DNA of 58,637 bases from Desulfotignum sp. (lineage in GTDB: Bacteria > Desulfobacterota > Desulfobacteria > Desulfobacterales > Desulfobacteraceae): NCBI GenBank assembly GCA_021737695.1, contig JAIPDL010000013.1, positions 1-58,637 of the forward strand. Direction: 5' to 3'. The notes under the pieces are model-generated. The model searched no databases and was not told the DNA's origin. It worked only from the letters and a program-made list of their open reading frames with translations. Made by a program: the position numbers and the translations under genes. Each line of letters begins with the position of its first letter. Within the stretch, counting starts at the first letter, position 1. Below are positions 17,135 to 25,809 of the stretch, piece by piece.

Positions 17135-18120
17135 CCCTCAAGTTTCGCCAGTATTTCAGGAATTGCCGGAGGAACCCGGGTACTGGACCGGGTCAGATTC
17201 CGAATCATGGAAAAATGATTGCCCGGCACCCGGATCAAAGGCAGGTCATTGAGCCGGGTGGCATTCACCGAGACCAGGCCGTCACCCAGCATATTATTCA
17301 CATCAGATGGTTCCCGGTAAAAAAACATCATTCCGGCAATGATATCGATGGGCACATCCCCGGGGAGCGGCCGCTGATTCAACTGAGTCAGAAACCGGCT
17401 GCCAGGCAGAAGATCCACCCCGGCCGCACCCGTACCGTCCAGCAGGCAGTGCAGCCAATGGGTGCCCGGCTTGAACAGGTGAAACATCTGGTCCTTGATC
17501 TCGGTAACGATGCGAAATCTTGCCATTTGTGCGCCCTGATTCGGGGTTCCCACCAGAATGAGCCGTTTGACATCCGGCACTTTTCCAGCCGCCGCTGCAC
17601 GTGAATAATTTATTTTTGGACAGGTGAGCATATCCCGGGCCACCAGCCCGCCCATGGAATGGGCCACAATAAAAACCGGGGATGAATTTGTTTGTGCCAG
17701 CGCCTGCATATTGTCAAAAAAGAACCTTGAAGATGCCTGGATGGCCTGGTCATTGGGATAGGACATGATGTACACCTGGAATTGTTTTTCCCAAAGGATC
17801 GGTGCCAGGTCATCCCACATGATGCCTGGATCATCCAGACCGTGAATCAGAATCACCCGGCCCTGAAAAAATCGATTTTCAGACGCACCTTCATGGTGAA
17901 AAGGGTGGATTCCCTGCCTTTGGGCCAGATGACGGGTGGCTTCCGGAAACCAGGCCTGGACCTTGAGATGAAACGCATGTCTGAGCTGCTGCTCGTTGGG
18001 CAATAAAATCCGGCGGCCCGACTGAAACACCACCACCAGGAAAACCAGCAACAGAAAGGCGGTCCACCTTTTATGCCGCCGGTAAAATGTATTGTTTGAA
18101 CCCGTCATTTCTGATAGCAT
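17131..18120 (-). CDS. Membrane-anchored lipase-like alpha/beta hydrolase
   Basis: A 329-residue protein. Basic residues then a hydrophobic helix at about 19-35 (FLLLVFLVVVF) form an uncleaved N-terminal anchor, so the catalytic part should face the periplasm. The hydrolase core starts with VILIHGLDD (oxyanion region, about residue 90), then AHSMGG (nucleophile Ser) and a C-terminal PGNHFSM with the catalytic His. This layout matches PGAP1-like or triacylglycerol lipase families; the substrate is unknown. ATG 18120 and ATG 18108 are both possible; neither has an ideal ribosome binding site (AGGAC is only one base from the first). It is divergent from the phosphofructokinase gene. Confidence 0.85.
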   Translation of the reverse strand: MLSEMTGSNNTFYRRHKRWTAFLLLVFLVVVFQSGRRILLPNEQQLRHAFHLKVQAWFPEATRHLAQRQGIHPFHHEGASENRFFQGRVILIHGLDDPGIMWDDLAPILWEKQFQVYIMSYPNDQAIQASSRFFFDNMQALAQTNSSPVFIVAHSMGGLVARDMLTCPKINYSRAAAAGKVPDVKRLILVGTPNQGAQMARFRIVTEIKDQMFHLFKPGTHWLHCLLDGTGAAGVDLLPGSRFLTQLNQRPLPGDVPIDIIAGMMFFYREPSDVNNMLGDGLVSVNATRLNDLPLIRVPGNHFSMIRNLTRSSTRVPPAIPEILAKLEG

Positions 18121-18160
18121 GTCCTATTTTTATTTGCCTTAAAAATACACCAGGAAAATC

Positions 18161-19261
18161 ATGAACACCACCCATAAAAAAAAGAAAATAGGCATTGTCA
18201 CCGGTGGCGGTGACTGTCCCGGCCTTAATGCGGTTATCCGGGCCATTGTCAAAGCCGCGGCCTTGCAGGGATGGGAAAGCATCGGTATCTACGGCGGCTA
18301 TGACGGGCTCCTGACGCCCATGAAAACCCGGCCCCTGTCCATCAAGGATATGGACGGCCTGCTGGTCCGGGGCGGCACGATCTTAGGCACGGCCAGCAGC
18401 GGCCCTTTTTCAGCCAAAACCGGGCAGGGATCGGCCCGTCAAATCGATTCCAAAATTCTGGCCCAGGCAAAGGCCAACTTTGACCGGCAGGGGCTTTCAG
18501 CCCTGGTGGCCATCGGCGGGGACGGCACCTTGACCGTGGCATGGCAGATGTACGAGGCTGGATGGCCTGTGGTGGGCGTTCCCAAAACCATTGATAACGA
18601 CCTGGATGCCACGCTCATGACATTTGGATTTGACACCGCAGTCTCCTGTGCCGTGGATGCATTGGATCGGCTTCACAGCACGGCCCAGAGCCATGACCGG
18701 GTCATGGTGTTAGAAGTCATGGGCCGGTATGCCGGCTGGATTGCGGCCCAGGCCGGCCTGGCCGGCGGGGCTGACGTCATTCTCATTCCTGAAATTGCGT
18801 TTAATTATGATGCGGTGTGCCGAAAAATCAACGCCCGTGAGACCGAGGGGAAACTGTTCACCCTTGTCATTGTGGCGGAAGGCGCCAGCCCGGCCGGTCA
18901 GGATTTAATTTCCAACTCGGCAAACCACATGGACCGGGAAATTCGTCTGGGGGGCATCGGGGCGCAGGTGGCCAAAGAAATCCAGTCCAGGACCGGAAAA
19001 GAATCCCGATGCGTGGTGTTGGGCCATTTGCAGCGGGGCGGTACGCCCACGCAGTTTGACCGTCAATTGTGCACCCGGTTCGGGGTTTATGCCGTTCAGA
19101 TGATTGCCAGAAACCAGTTCGGCATGATGGCCGCGTTGACCGGGACCGGGATAGCACCGGTGTTTCTGGCCAATGCCGTGGACCGGATCCGCACCGTTCC
19201 CCGGGAAGGGGAACTGGTCATGACCGCCCGGGCGCTAGGTATCAGTTTCGGTGACGATTAA
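18161..19261 (+). CDS. pfkA: 6-phosphofructokinase with mixed ATP/PPi signature
   Basis: A 366-residue phosphofructokinase of the PfkA superfamily. Key motifs: TGGGDCPGLNA (phosphate donor site, residues 14-24), GGDGT (119-123), PKTIDND (141-147, substrate/catalytic Asp), MGRYAGWIA and the PEIAF block. The two residues used to predict the donor disagree: Gly122 (Gly104 of E. coli) is typical of ATP enzymes, whereas Lys142 (Gly124 of E. coli) is typical of PPi enzymes. The Gly/Lys pair is found in the group III PFKs of actinobacteria, some of which use ATP and others PPi. A PPi enzyme would make sense in a sulfate reducer, because sulfate activation releases PPi. AGGAAA precedes the ATG. It stands alone between a divergent lipase and a converging Usp gene. 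Confidence 0.9.
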   Translation: MNTTHKKKKIGIVTGGGDCPGLNAVIRAIVKAAALQGWESIGIYGGYDGLLTPMKTRPLSIKDMDGLLVRGGTILGTASSGPFSAKTGQGSARQIDSKILAQAKANFDRQGLSALVAIGGDGTLTVAWQMYEAGWPVVGVPKTIDNDLDATLMTFGFDTAVSCAVDALDRLHSTAQSHDRVMVLEVMGRYAGWIAAQAGLAGGADVILIPEIAFNYDAVCRKINARETEGKLFTLVIVAEGASPAGQDLISNSANHMDREIRLGGIGAQVAKEIQSRTGKESRCVVLGHLQRGGTPTQFDRQLCTRFGVYAVQMIARNQFGMMAALTGTGIAPVFLANAVDRIRTVPREGELVMTARALGISFGDD

Positions 19262-19282
19262 GTGGCCTGTCCGCTTAAAGTC

Positions 19283-20218
19283 TTATGGAACGATCCAGAC
19301 GGCAATATCTGATGCATGACTGATGATCTGCCTGGACACGGATCCCATGAAAAACGATTTATTGATTCCCCGCCGGCCGATGACCAGGGTATTGAATTTG
19401 TTTTTTTCCGCATAGGTCACCACGTCCTGCCCGATATGTCGGGAACCTTTCAGCGTGTGGACATCCACCTGATCCTGTGACAGCCCCATCTGTGTAAATT
19501 TATCCATGGCCTGGGGATAGAACTGATCCACACAGGCCCGATCTTTTTTTTCAATAATCTGGACAAATTCGGGATCATCATCCAGGTTGATTTCACAATA
19601 ATTATGGGCGGTGTTGGTGACATGGATCAGTGTGACGTGGACCTCTTTATTTTCCGATATCATAAATCCCACGTGATCCACGGCCCGCAAGGCATCTTCA
19701 GACCCGTCAATGGCCACCAGAATCTTTTCAGCCGAATTCTGCCCCGCATCTTTGTTCACCATCCATACGGGGATCACCTGGGATCGTTCCAGAATGGCTT
19801 CGGAAACGCTGGTGTCAAAAAATTTCTGAATCCCTGATACGCCCCGTCGCCCCACCACAATGGCATCCATCATTTTTTTCTGGGCATATTCGATCACATC
19901 CTGTGCCAGTCCCAGTTCCCGGGGCCGGGTCAGCAGCCGGATACACTCTTTTGGAAAACCGGCTTCCGTCATTTCAGATTTAAGGCGGGTCAGCAGTTCC
20001 ATGGCCGCAGCCTCATTTTTTTTCAACACCCGGTTCAACTGGGCACGGACATGCATATCCCTGGCCGCTTCTTCTTTAAGATACAATGACACCGGGGCCT
20101 GCACATGATACAGCACACAATGCAGTTCTTTGACAAAAGACGATACCCGGGCCGCATACCTGACCGCCTGCAGCGAAGTCCGGGAGTGATCCACGGGAAC
20201 GAGAACCTGTTTTTCCAT
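19283..20218 (-). CDS. Tandem universal stress protein (two UspA domains)
   Basis: A 311-residue protein with two Usp folds, about residues 1-148 and 165-311. Each starts with a VLVPVDHS / ILVAIDGSED strand and ends in the nucleotide loop: GRRGVSGIQKFFDTSVSE in the first and GRRGINKSFFMGSVSRQ in the second. The second matches the ATP-binding G-2X-G-9X-GS pattern; the first has TS at the end. ATG 20230 is in frame, but GGAGGGG lies between it and ATG 20218, so the second is the real start, with a short spacing of about three bases. Usp proteins help survival under growth arrest or energy stress; the specific trigger is not visible. Confidence 0.92.
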   Translation of the reverse strand: MEKQVLVPVDHSRTSLQAVRYAARVSSFVKELHCVLYHVQAPVSLYLKEEAARDMHVRAQLNRVLKKNEAAAMELLTRLKSEMTEAGFPKECIRLLTRPRELGLAQDVIEYAQKKMMDAIVVGRRGVSGIQKFFDTSVSEAILERSQVIPVWMVNKDAGQNSAEKILVAIDGSEDALRAVDHVGFMISENKEVHVTLIHVTNTAHNYCEINLDDDPEFVQIIEKKDRACVDQFYPQAMDKFTQMGLSQDQVDVHTLKGSRHIGQDVVTYAEKNKFNTLVIGRRGINKSFFMGSVSRQIISHASDIAVWIVP

Positions 20219-20248
20219 ACTCCCCTCCATTTTTAGAAACGATCTCTT

Positions 20249-20278
20249 ACAATAGCGTTACTCATATCCCGGGGTCAA
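20249..20278 (-). promoter_or_regulatory. Probable usp promoter
   Basis: TTGACC (20278-20273), 18 bases, then TATTGT (20254-20249) on the minus strand, placing transcription start about 25 bases before the Usp start codon. It is the best sigma-70 match in the intergenic region. Confidence 0.45.
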
Positions 20279-20304
20279 GTCAAGAATGACACATGGTTTT
20301 TCAT

Positions 20305-20332
20305 TTGCCCCAAAGGGCAGATGTGCTATATT
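20305..20332 (+). promoter_or_regulatory. Probable yciO promoter
   Basis: TTGCCC (20305-20310), 16 bases and TATATT (20327-20332). The start point near 20339 lies downstream of the first in-frame ATG (20321), which supports translation beginning at ATG 20369. Confidence 0.5.
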
Positions 20333-20368
20333 GACAGATTGAATTCAATTTATACAGGAAACCCGCTC

Positions 20369-20977
20369 ATGCTGCTGAAAATAAATCCGGACAATCCCCA
20401 GGAACGACTGGTTTCCCGGGTGGTGGAAATCCTCAGAAAAGGCGGTATCATCGCCTATCCCACAGATACATTCTATGGTATCGGCTGTGATATCATGAAC
20501 AAAAAAGCCATCGAACAGGTGTATGCCATCAAACAGCGCACCCCCAGCAAACCCTTCAGCTTTATCTGCCCGGACCTGAAAGATATCGCCACCTATGCCA
20601 AGGTATCCAATATCGCCTACCGGAACATGAAACGACTGCTGCCGGGCCCGTACACCTTTGTGCTGCCGGGATCCAGGATGGTGCCCAAAATCATGCTCAC
20701 CAACCGGAAAACCGCCGGTATCCGGGTACCGGATCACAAGATCGCTTTAGCACTGGCCTTAGAACTGGGCAACCCCATTATCTCCACTTCCGCCACAGAT
20801 CCCGAAGGCACGGTGTTTCAGGACCCGTCTTTGCTTCATGATTATTTCGGTACCCGCCTGGATGTGGTCATTGACGGAGGACCGGTACCCGGAACCGCGT
20901 CATCCGTGATCTCCTTAATGGATGATGTACCGGAGATTATCCGTTATGGTGCCGGAGATATTGAGATCTTTGAATAA
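20369..20977 (+). CDS. yciO: YciO family protein (YrdC/Sua5 superfamily)
   Basis: A 202-residue YrdC-fold protein. GGIIAYPTDTFYGIGCD is the characteristic strand-loop of the family, RTPSKPFSFIC binds nucleotide, and the layout LPGPYTFVLPGS, NRKTAGIRVPDH, NPIISTSATDPEG follows E. coli YciO more closely than TsaC. The superfamily makes threonylcarbamoyl-AMP for t6A tRNA; YciO itself is thought to be weak or to have another role. In this genome t6A is further processed by MtaB (8703-10025). ATG 20369 is preceded by AGGAA and lies after the predicted promoter. The last 63 bases overlap the converging sppA gene. Confidence 0.88.
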   Translation: MLLKINPDNPQERLVSRVVEILRKGGIIAYPTDTFYGIGCDIMNKKAIEQVYAIKQRTPSKPFSFICPDLKDIATYAKVSNIAYRNMKRLLPGPYTFVLPGSRMVPKIMLTNRKTAGIRVPDHKIALALALELGNPIISTSATDPEGTVFQDPSLLHDYFGTRLDVVIDGGPVPGTASSVISLMDDVPEIIRYGAGDIEIFE

Positions 20978-21814
20978 GGTCTGAGTCATTTTTCGCAGAA
21001 CCGATATGGGATTGTCTTTCGGATACACCGGCACCGGCTCCTGCTCCATTTCCGCCAGTTCTGCGGCCCAGACCACTGCATCGTCCAGATTTCCCAGGCG
21101 GTCCACCAGATTCAGCTCCAGGGCCGTCTGCCCGGTATAAATCCGGCCGTCTGCAATGTCACCCATTATTTGTTTTTCAATATTCCGGGCCCGGGCCGCA
21201 TCCGATACAAACTGCTGGTGAAGCTCATCCACCAGCTCCTGGAGCAATTGCCGCTCGTTGTCTCCCAGTTCCCGAAACGGGGAGCCCAGGTCCTTGAATT
21301 CACCGCTTTTGATGACCCGAGGCGAAATCCCGATTTTTTGCACCAGTTCCGTCAGATTAACATGTTCCATGATCACGCCGATGCTGCCGGTAATGGTTCC
21401 CGGATTGGCCACAATGGCCTGAGCCCCGGCAGCGATATAATATCCGCCGGACGCTGCCACAGATCCCATGGAAGCGACCACGGTTTTCACCGGCCGGGTT
21501 TTCATCAGTTCCCTGAAAATCTCCTGGGAAGGCCCCACCCCACCGCCGGGGCTGTCCACCCGGACGACAATGGCTTTGATGTCATCATCATCCCGGAATA
21601 TCTTGATATTTTCAATCACCTGCCTGGAAGATAGAATCGGACCGGTCACTTCAACGATACCGATATTGCCTTTGGATTCATGAAACGTACCAGCCGTGGT
21701 GAACACCATGCGGGAAACGGAAAAAACCACCAGCATTCCCCCCACGCACAGCACCGTGGCACAAGCGGTTAGAATCAGCAGGAAAAACAGGATGGGATGA
21801 CGTCGTGAAAACAT
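20915..21814 (-). CDS. sppA: Signal peptide peptidase SppA, short form
   Basis: A 299-residue membrane protease (S49 family) that degrades cleaved signal peptides. Residues 7-35 are a transmembrane segment, the rest faces the periplasm. The catalytic Ser is in MGSVAASGGYY, with the general-base Lys expected in the IKSGEFKDLGSP block; SPGGGVGPSQE is the first oxyanion loop. The frame is open to a TTG at 21820, but ATG 21814 has GGAGG at eight bases and is preferred. It follows rpsA after a hairpin and ends inside the converging yciO gene. Confidence 0.92.
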   Translation of the reverse strand: MFSRRHPILFFLLILTACATVLCVGGMLVVFSVSRMVFTTAGTFHESKGNIGIVEVTGPILSSRQVIENIKIFRDDDDIKAIVVRVDSPGGGVGPSQEIFRELMKTRPVKTVVASMGSVAASGGYYIAAGAQAIVANPGTITGSIGVIMEHVNLTELVQKIGISPRVIKSGEFKDLGSPFRELGDNERQLLQELVDELHQQFVSDAARARNIEKQIMGDIADGRIYTGQTALELNLVDRLGNLDDAVVWAAELAEMEQEPVPVYPKDNPISVLRKMTQTLFKDLNISGTITDNLRYIIH

Positions 21815-21852
21815 GAACAAAGCCTCCTTTTCAAATCATACACATATATAAA

Positions 21853-21883
21853 GGGCCGGGCAAAATAAATTTTTGCCCGGCCC
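21853..21883 (-). terminator. Hairpin after rpsA
   Basis: GGGCCGGGCAAAA (21853-21865) pairs perfectly with TTTTGCCCGGCCC (21871-21883) around a five-base loop, 45 bases after the rpsA stop. On the minus strand a TTTATATA run follows, so it can end or attenuate transcription between rpsA and sppA. Confidence 0.75.
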
Positions 21884-21928
21884 TGACCCGTTTGTCAACA
21901 CATGGATGTCGATTGAAAACCGCTGTGT

Positions 21929-23800
21929 TTACTTGTCTTTTTTATTTTCCTGGGTTTTGTTGGCTTCAATCTGCTCCTGGATGTTATTGCGCAGAATCTC
22001 TCCAAAAGAAGAGGTTGCCGGCCGCATGTTCTTGGCAAATTCCTCCAGATATCTGTCATCATCGTCATCTTCCAGGCGTTTGATGGAAAGTCCGATGCGG
22101 CGTTCATCTGAATTGATATTCATGACCTTGGCGGTGATGCTGTCTCCCACCTGGTAGTGATCTTTGGGACTTTTAACATTTTCTTTACTGATTTCAGACA
22201 CATGCACAAGCCCTTCAATGCCTTCTTCCAGTTCCACAAACACGCCGAAATCCGTTAGATTGGTGATGACACCGGAAATCTCCTTGCCCACTTCATACCG
22301 CTGGGCAACCGTTTCCCAGGGATCTGACTGGGTCTGTTTGATCCCTAAAGAAAACCGTTCATTGGCCTTGTCGATATCCAGAACCACCGCCTGAATGGTA
22401 TCGCCTTTTTTATAGACTTCAGACGGATGCTTGATCCGTTTGGTCCATGAAATATCAGAAATATGCACCAGCCCGTCAATATCATCGTCAATACCGATGA
22501 ACAGGCCGAATTCAGTGATGTTTTTGATTTTGCCTTCAATAATGGTGCCCACGGGGTATTTCTGGGAAATCACTTCCCAGGGATTTTCCTGGGTCTGTTT
22601 GATGCCCAATGAAATCCGCCGGTTGTCCGGCTTGAGGTCCAGCACAACGGCTTCGATGACCTCTCCCACAGTGACCATCTGGGATGGATGCCGGATTTTC
22701 CGGGTCCAGGACATTTCACTCACATGGATCAGTCCTTCAACCCCTTCTTCCAGCTCAATAAATGCACCATAATCGGTCAGGCTGACCACTTTACCCATAA
22801 TTTTTGAACCAATGGGATATTTGTCCACTGCCGTGGTCCAGGGATCGGGTGTCAGCTGTTTCATGCCCAAAGATACACGCTCTTTTTCAAAATCATAGGA
22901 CAGAATCTTGACCGTGATTTTATCACCCACCGAATAAAGTTCAGACGGATGTTTCACACGGCCCCAGGAGATATCGGTGATGTGCAGCAATCCGTCCACA
23001 CCGCCGAGATCCACAAAGATGCCGTATTCCGTGATGTTTTTGACGATCCCTTCCATCACCTTGTCGTTTTCGATGGCTTCCAGGGTGGCGGCCCGCAGTT
23101 TTTCCCGTTCCGCTTCCAGCAGTACCCGCCGGGACAGAACAATATTGTTGCGTCGCTTATTGTACTTGAGAATCTTGAATTCATAGGTTTTGTTCACCAT
23201 TTCATCCATATTGCGGATGGGACGCAGATCAGCCTGGGATCCGGGCAGAAACGCCTGAAGGCCGATATCCACGGAAAATCCGCCTTTGACTCGATTGGTG
23301 ATGACGCCCTCAATGGTACCGTCTGCATCGTAAATTTCCTTGATGGCATCCCATACCTTGACTTTTTTGGCCTTGTCACGAGACAGAAGCACGGTTTCCT
23401 CTTCTTCGTCCCATACTTCGATCATGACCTCGAACTGATCATTGACTTTGACATTGACATTGCCTTGTTCATCAATGAATTCCTGAATAGAGATCCGGCC
23501 TTCTGATTTATATCCCACATCCACCAGGACCATATCACGGCCCACAGAGATGACAGTGCCGGTGACGACCTGCCCTTCCTCAAATTTTTTGAGGCTGGAT
23601 TCATAAATGCCCAATAATTCTTCCATGGTTTCTTCACCGGTGATTTCCGTTTCCGGTGACAGGGCATTCACTTCTTCGATTGCATTGGATTCTTCTTCAG
23701 TATCCAATGCAGTGTCCCGGGCCTCGACGTCCACGTTTTGTGTCTCTAACTCTTCAGTATTCATTTCCTGGTTTTCGTTCTCTTCAGCAATGTTGTTCAT
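21929..23800 (-). CDS. rpsA: 30S ribosomal protein S1
   Basis: A 623-residue RNA-binding ribosomal protein needed to load structured mRNAs. After an acidic N-terminal extension of about 70 residues, rich in Glu and Asn and absent from E. coli S1, six S1 repeats follow, at about residues 77, 165, 247, 333, 420 and 507 (e.g. DGLLHITDISWGRVKHPSE, EGLIHVSEMSWTRKIRHPS, DGLVHISDISWTKRIKHPSE). The last repeat ends in an EISKENVKSP variant and the tail is charged (EDDDDDRYLEEF, NKTQENKKDK). GGGGGA precedes the ATG. It lies downstream of cmk, the usual order, and has its own promoter. Confidence 0.96.
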   Translation of the reverse strand: MNNIAEENENQEMNTEELETQNVDVEARDTALDTEEESNAIEEVNALSPETEITGEETMEELLGIYESSLKKFEEGQVVTGTVISVGRDMVLVDVGYKSEGRISIQEFIDEQGNVNVKVNDQFEVMIEVWDEEEETVLLSRDKAKKVKVWDAIKEIYDADGTIEGVITNRVKGGFSVDIGLQAFLPGSQADLRPIRNMDEMVNKTYEFKILKYNKRRNNIVLSRRVLLEAEREKLRAATLEAIENDKVMEGIVKNITEYGIFVDLGGVDGLLHITDISWGRVKHPSELYSVGDKITVKILSYDFEKERVSLGMKQLTPDPWTTAVDKYPIGSKIMGKVVSLTDYGAFIELEEGVEGLIHVSEMSWTRKIRHPSQMVTVGEVIEAVVLDLKPDNRRISLGIKQTQENPWEVISQKYPVGTIIEGKIKNITEFGLFIGIDDDIDGLVHISDISWTKRIKHPSEVYKKGDTIQAVVLDIDKANERFSLGIKQTQSDPWETVAQRYEVGKEISGVITNLTDFGVFVELEEGIEGLVHVSEISKENVKSPKDHYQVGDSITAKVMNINSDERRIGLSIKRLEDDDDDRYLEEFAKNMRPATSSFGEILRNNIQEQIEANKTQENKKDK

Positions 23801-23883
23801 TAATATTAATCCCCCTAATCGAATTTAGTTACTCACATCCCTGGATGTTAAAAATGTGTCAAAGAATGCGGGTACAATTTACC

Positions 23884-23912
23884 TTTATAGCAATCAGTAA
23901 AAAAAAAATCAA
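23884..23912 (-). promoter_or_regulatory. rpsA promoter
   Basis: TTGATT (23912-23907), 17 bases that include an eight-T run, and TATAAA (23889-23884) on the minus strand. Transcription would start about 75 bases before the rpsA ATG. The A/T-rich spacer resembles strong ribosomal protein promoters. Confidence 0.65.
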
Positions 23913-23939
23913 TAAAATAATCGATGCTTTTTCTTGATT

Positions 23940-24590
23940 CTACAGATGTTTGAGCATCTCTTCCACCACCTGCGGAGCTGTCAGCCGGGAAGAATCGATC
24001 AGAATCGCATCCGGCGCGGGTTTCAACGGAGCCTGGGTCCGCCGGGTATCCTGATCGTCCCGGGCGGCCATGTCGGCTTGAATTCGGAATAAATCCTTTG
24101 CCGGATCCGGGATTTCATCAAACCGGCGCTGGGCCCGAACCGCCAGATCGGCTACCAGAAAAAACTTGACCGTGGCATCGGGAAACACCACCGTGCCCAT
24201 GTCCCGGCCTTCAAACACCGCATCCTGCCGCCGGGCGATCCGGCGTTGAATATCCAGGAGCGCGGCCCGGACCGCCGGTCTGGCCGAGGTCGAAGAAGCC
24301 AGCATGGTGATTTCAGGTGTACGCAGAAACGGCGTGATATCGTTGCCTGAAGACAGAACCCGCATTTCCTCGTTTTCCAGTACCACATTCAAATCCAGAC
24401 CCGATACAAATGCATCCAGTGCCGCATCATTTTCCCAGCAGTTGTGCTGCCGGTGGATCTCAAACGCCACGGCCCGGTACAGGGCACCGGTATCCACCCG
24501 GACACAGTGCAGATGCCGGGCCAGAAGTTTACTGACCGTTGTTTTGCCGGATCCGGCCGGGCCGTCAATGGTGATGATTCGGTAAGTCAT
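23940..24590 (-). CDS. cmk: Cytidylate kinase
   Basis: A 216-residue kinase phosphorylating CMP and dCMP. TIDGPAGSGKTTVSK is the P-loop; RVDTGALYRAVAFE binds the nucleotide base; VFEGRDMGTVVFPDA is the conserved D-R-G region; RRFDEI and RDDQDTRRTQAPL form the lid and the product-binding block. The frame is open to 24638, but ATG 24590 starts the conserved YRIITIDGP and overlaps the hisC stop (ATGA), so it is chosen. It sits between hisC and rpsA. Confidence 0.95.
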   Translation of the reverse strand: MTYRIITIDGPAGSGKTTVSKLLARHLHCVRVDTGALYRAVAFEIHRQHNCWENDAALDAFVSGLDLNVVLENEEMRVLSSGNDITPFLRTPEITMLASSTSARPAVRAALLDIQRRIARRQDAVFEGRDMGTVVFPDATVKFFLVADLAVRAQRRFDEIPDPAKDLFRIQADMAARDDQDTRRTQAPLKPAPDAILIDSSRLTAPQVVEEMLKHL

Positions 24591-25675
24591 GACAATTCCG
24601 CTTTCAATGCTGCGATACATGCCTGGTTTTCCTGACACGTGCCTGCGTTGATTCGTAAAAACGTGTCAAACCCGTAGGATTTCATGGATCGGACAATCAC
24701 CCCGTGATGGAGCAGCCGGGTGAACAGTTTTAAGGCATCGGTTTTTACATCCACCATCAGAAAATTGGCCTGGGTGGGCAGGGGATCTAACCCGAGTGCG
24801 GACAGTTCCCGGGTCAGAAAATCAATACCCTGATGCACCGTGTCAATGCTTTTGCCCAGAAAATCCTGGTCTGCCAGAGCCGCTTCCGCTGCCACCTGGG
24901 CAAGCCCGTTGACATTGAACGGCTGGCGAATGCGGTTGAGAATCTGAGCCACATCCTTGTCCATGATGCCGTAACCAATTCTGAATCCGGCCAGGCCATA
25001 GGCTTTGGAAAAAGTTCTCAGCGTCACGATCCGGGGGTCTGCCAGAGGGGTGTCCAGGGAATTATACACGGCCGGATCACGCACAAACTCCATATATGCT
25101 TCATCCACCACAATCAGCACATCCGGCGGCACCTGATCGGCAAATGCGTCAAATGCATTTCTTGTAATGATACTGCCGGTAGGGTTAAAGGGATTGGTGA
25201 CAAACACCAGCTTTGTTCTGGAAGAAATTTTATCAATCATGCCTGACAATGGGGTGTCAAATCCGGACAACGGTACCATCACAGGAACGCCTTTGGCGGT
25301 TTTCACACTGATTTCATACATGAGAAACGAGGGCAGCGGCATGACCGCGTGATCACCCGGGTTCAAAAATGCATGGGCCAGCAGAGCGATCAGATCATCC
25401 GACCCGTTTCCCAAGACGATATTGTCCGGTGCCACCTTGTGATATTGGGCCAGGTTCTGGCACAGATCATGGGCCACCGGCTCAGGATACCGGTTCATGT
25501 GATGCAGGTTTTTCATGACCGCATCCGTGACCTGGGGTGAAAACCCCAATGGATTCTCATTGGATGCCAGTTTCACTGCCGACTCAATGTTGAACTCCCT
25601 TTCAAGTGCCTTTAACGGCTTGCCCGCCTCATAGGGTTTGATTGAGGCGATGGATTCACTGATTTTGAACAACAT
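24587..25675 (-). CDS. hisC: Histidinol-phosphate aminotransferase
   Basis: A 362-residue fold-type I PLP enzyme of histidine synthesis. LASNENPLGFSP begins the conserved core, GNGSDDLI is the cofactor phosphate region, VVDEAYMEF contains the Asp that binds the pyridine nitrogen, and RTFSKAYGLAGFRIGYG carries the PLP lysine. The open frame starts at 25741, but MLFKISESIASIKPYEAGKP at ATG 25675, with AAGGAAA upstream, is the family N-terminus. It is the first gene of hisC-cmk and is not with other his genes. Confidence 0.93.
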   Translation of the reverse strand: MLFKISESIASIKPYEAGKPLKALEREFNIESAVKLASNENPLGFSPQVTDAVMKNLHHMNRYPEPVAHDLCQNLAQYHKVAPDNIVLGNGSDDLIALLAHAFLNPGDHAVMPLPSFLMYEISVKTAKGVPVMVPLSGFDTPLSGMIDKISSRTKLVFVTNPFNPTGSIITRNAFDAFADQVPPDVLIVVDEAYMEFVRDPAVYNSLDTPLADPRIVTLRTFSKAYGLAGFRIGYGIMDKDVAQILNRIRQPFNVNGLAQVAAEAALADQDFLGKSIDTVHQGIDFLTRELSALGLDPLPTQANFLMVDVKTDALKLFTRLLHHGVIVRSMKSYGFDTFLRINAGTCQENQACIAALKAELS

Positions 25676-25742
25676 GCACAAAATTTCCTTCCAAAAAAAC
25701 AAAAAACACAGATAAAATAAAAAATTGTTGCGGTCAGGCATT

Positions 25743-25771
25743 CACATAGTTAGGATTTGATATTTTGTCAA
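25743..25771 (-). promoter_or_regulatory. hisC promoter
   Basis: A perfect TTGACA (25771-25766), 17 bases and TATGTG (25748-25743) on the minus strand, 60-70 bases before the hisC start. It lies in the 134-base gap shared with the divergent namZ-like gene. Confidence 0.55.
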
Positions 25772-25809
25772 CGATAACTCGATAATTATGAAAATTTTTG
25801 GAGAAACCT

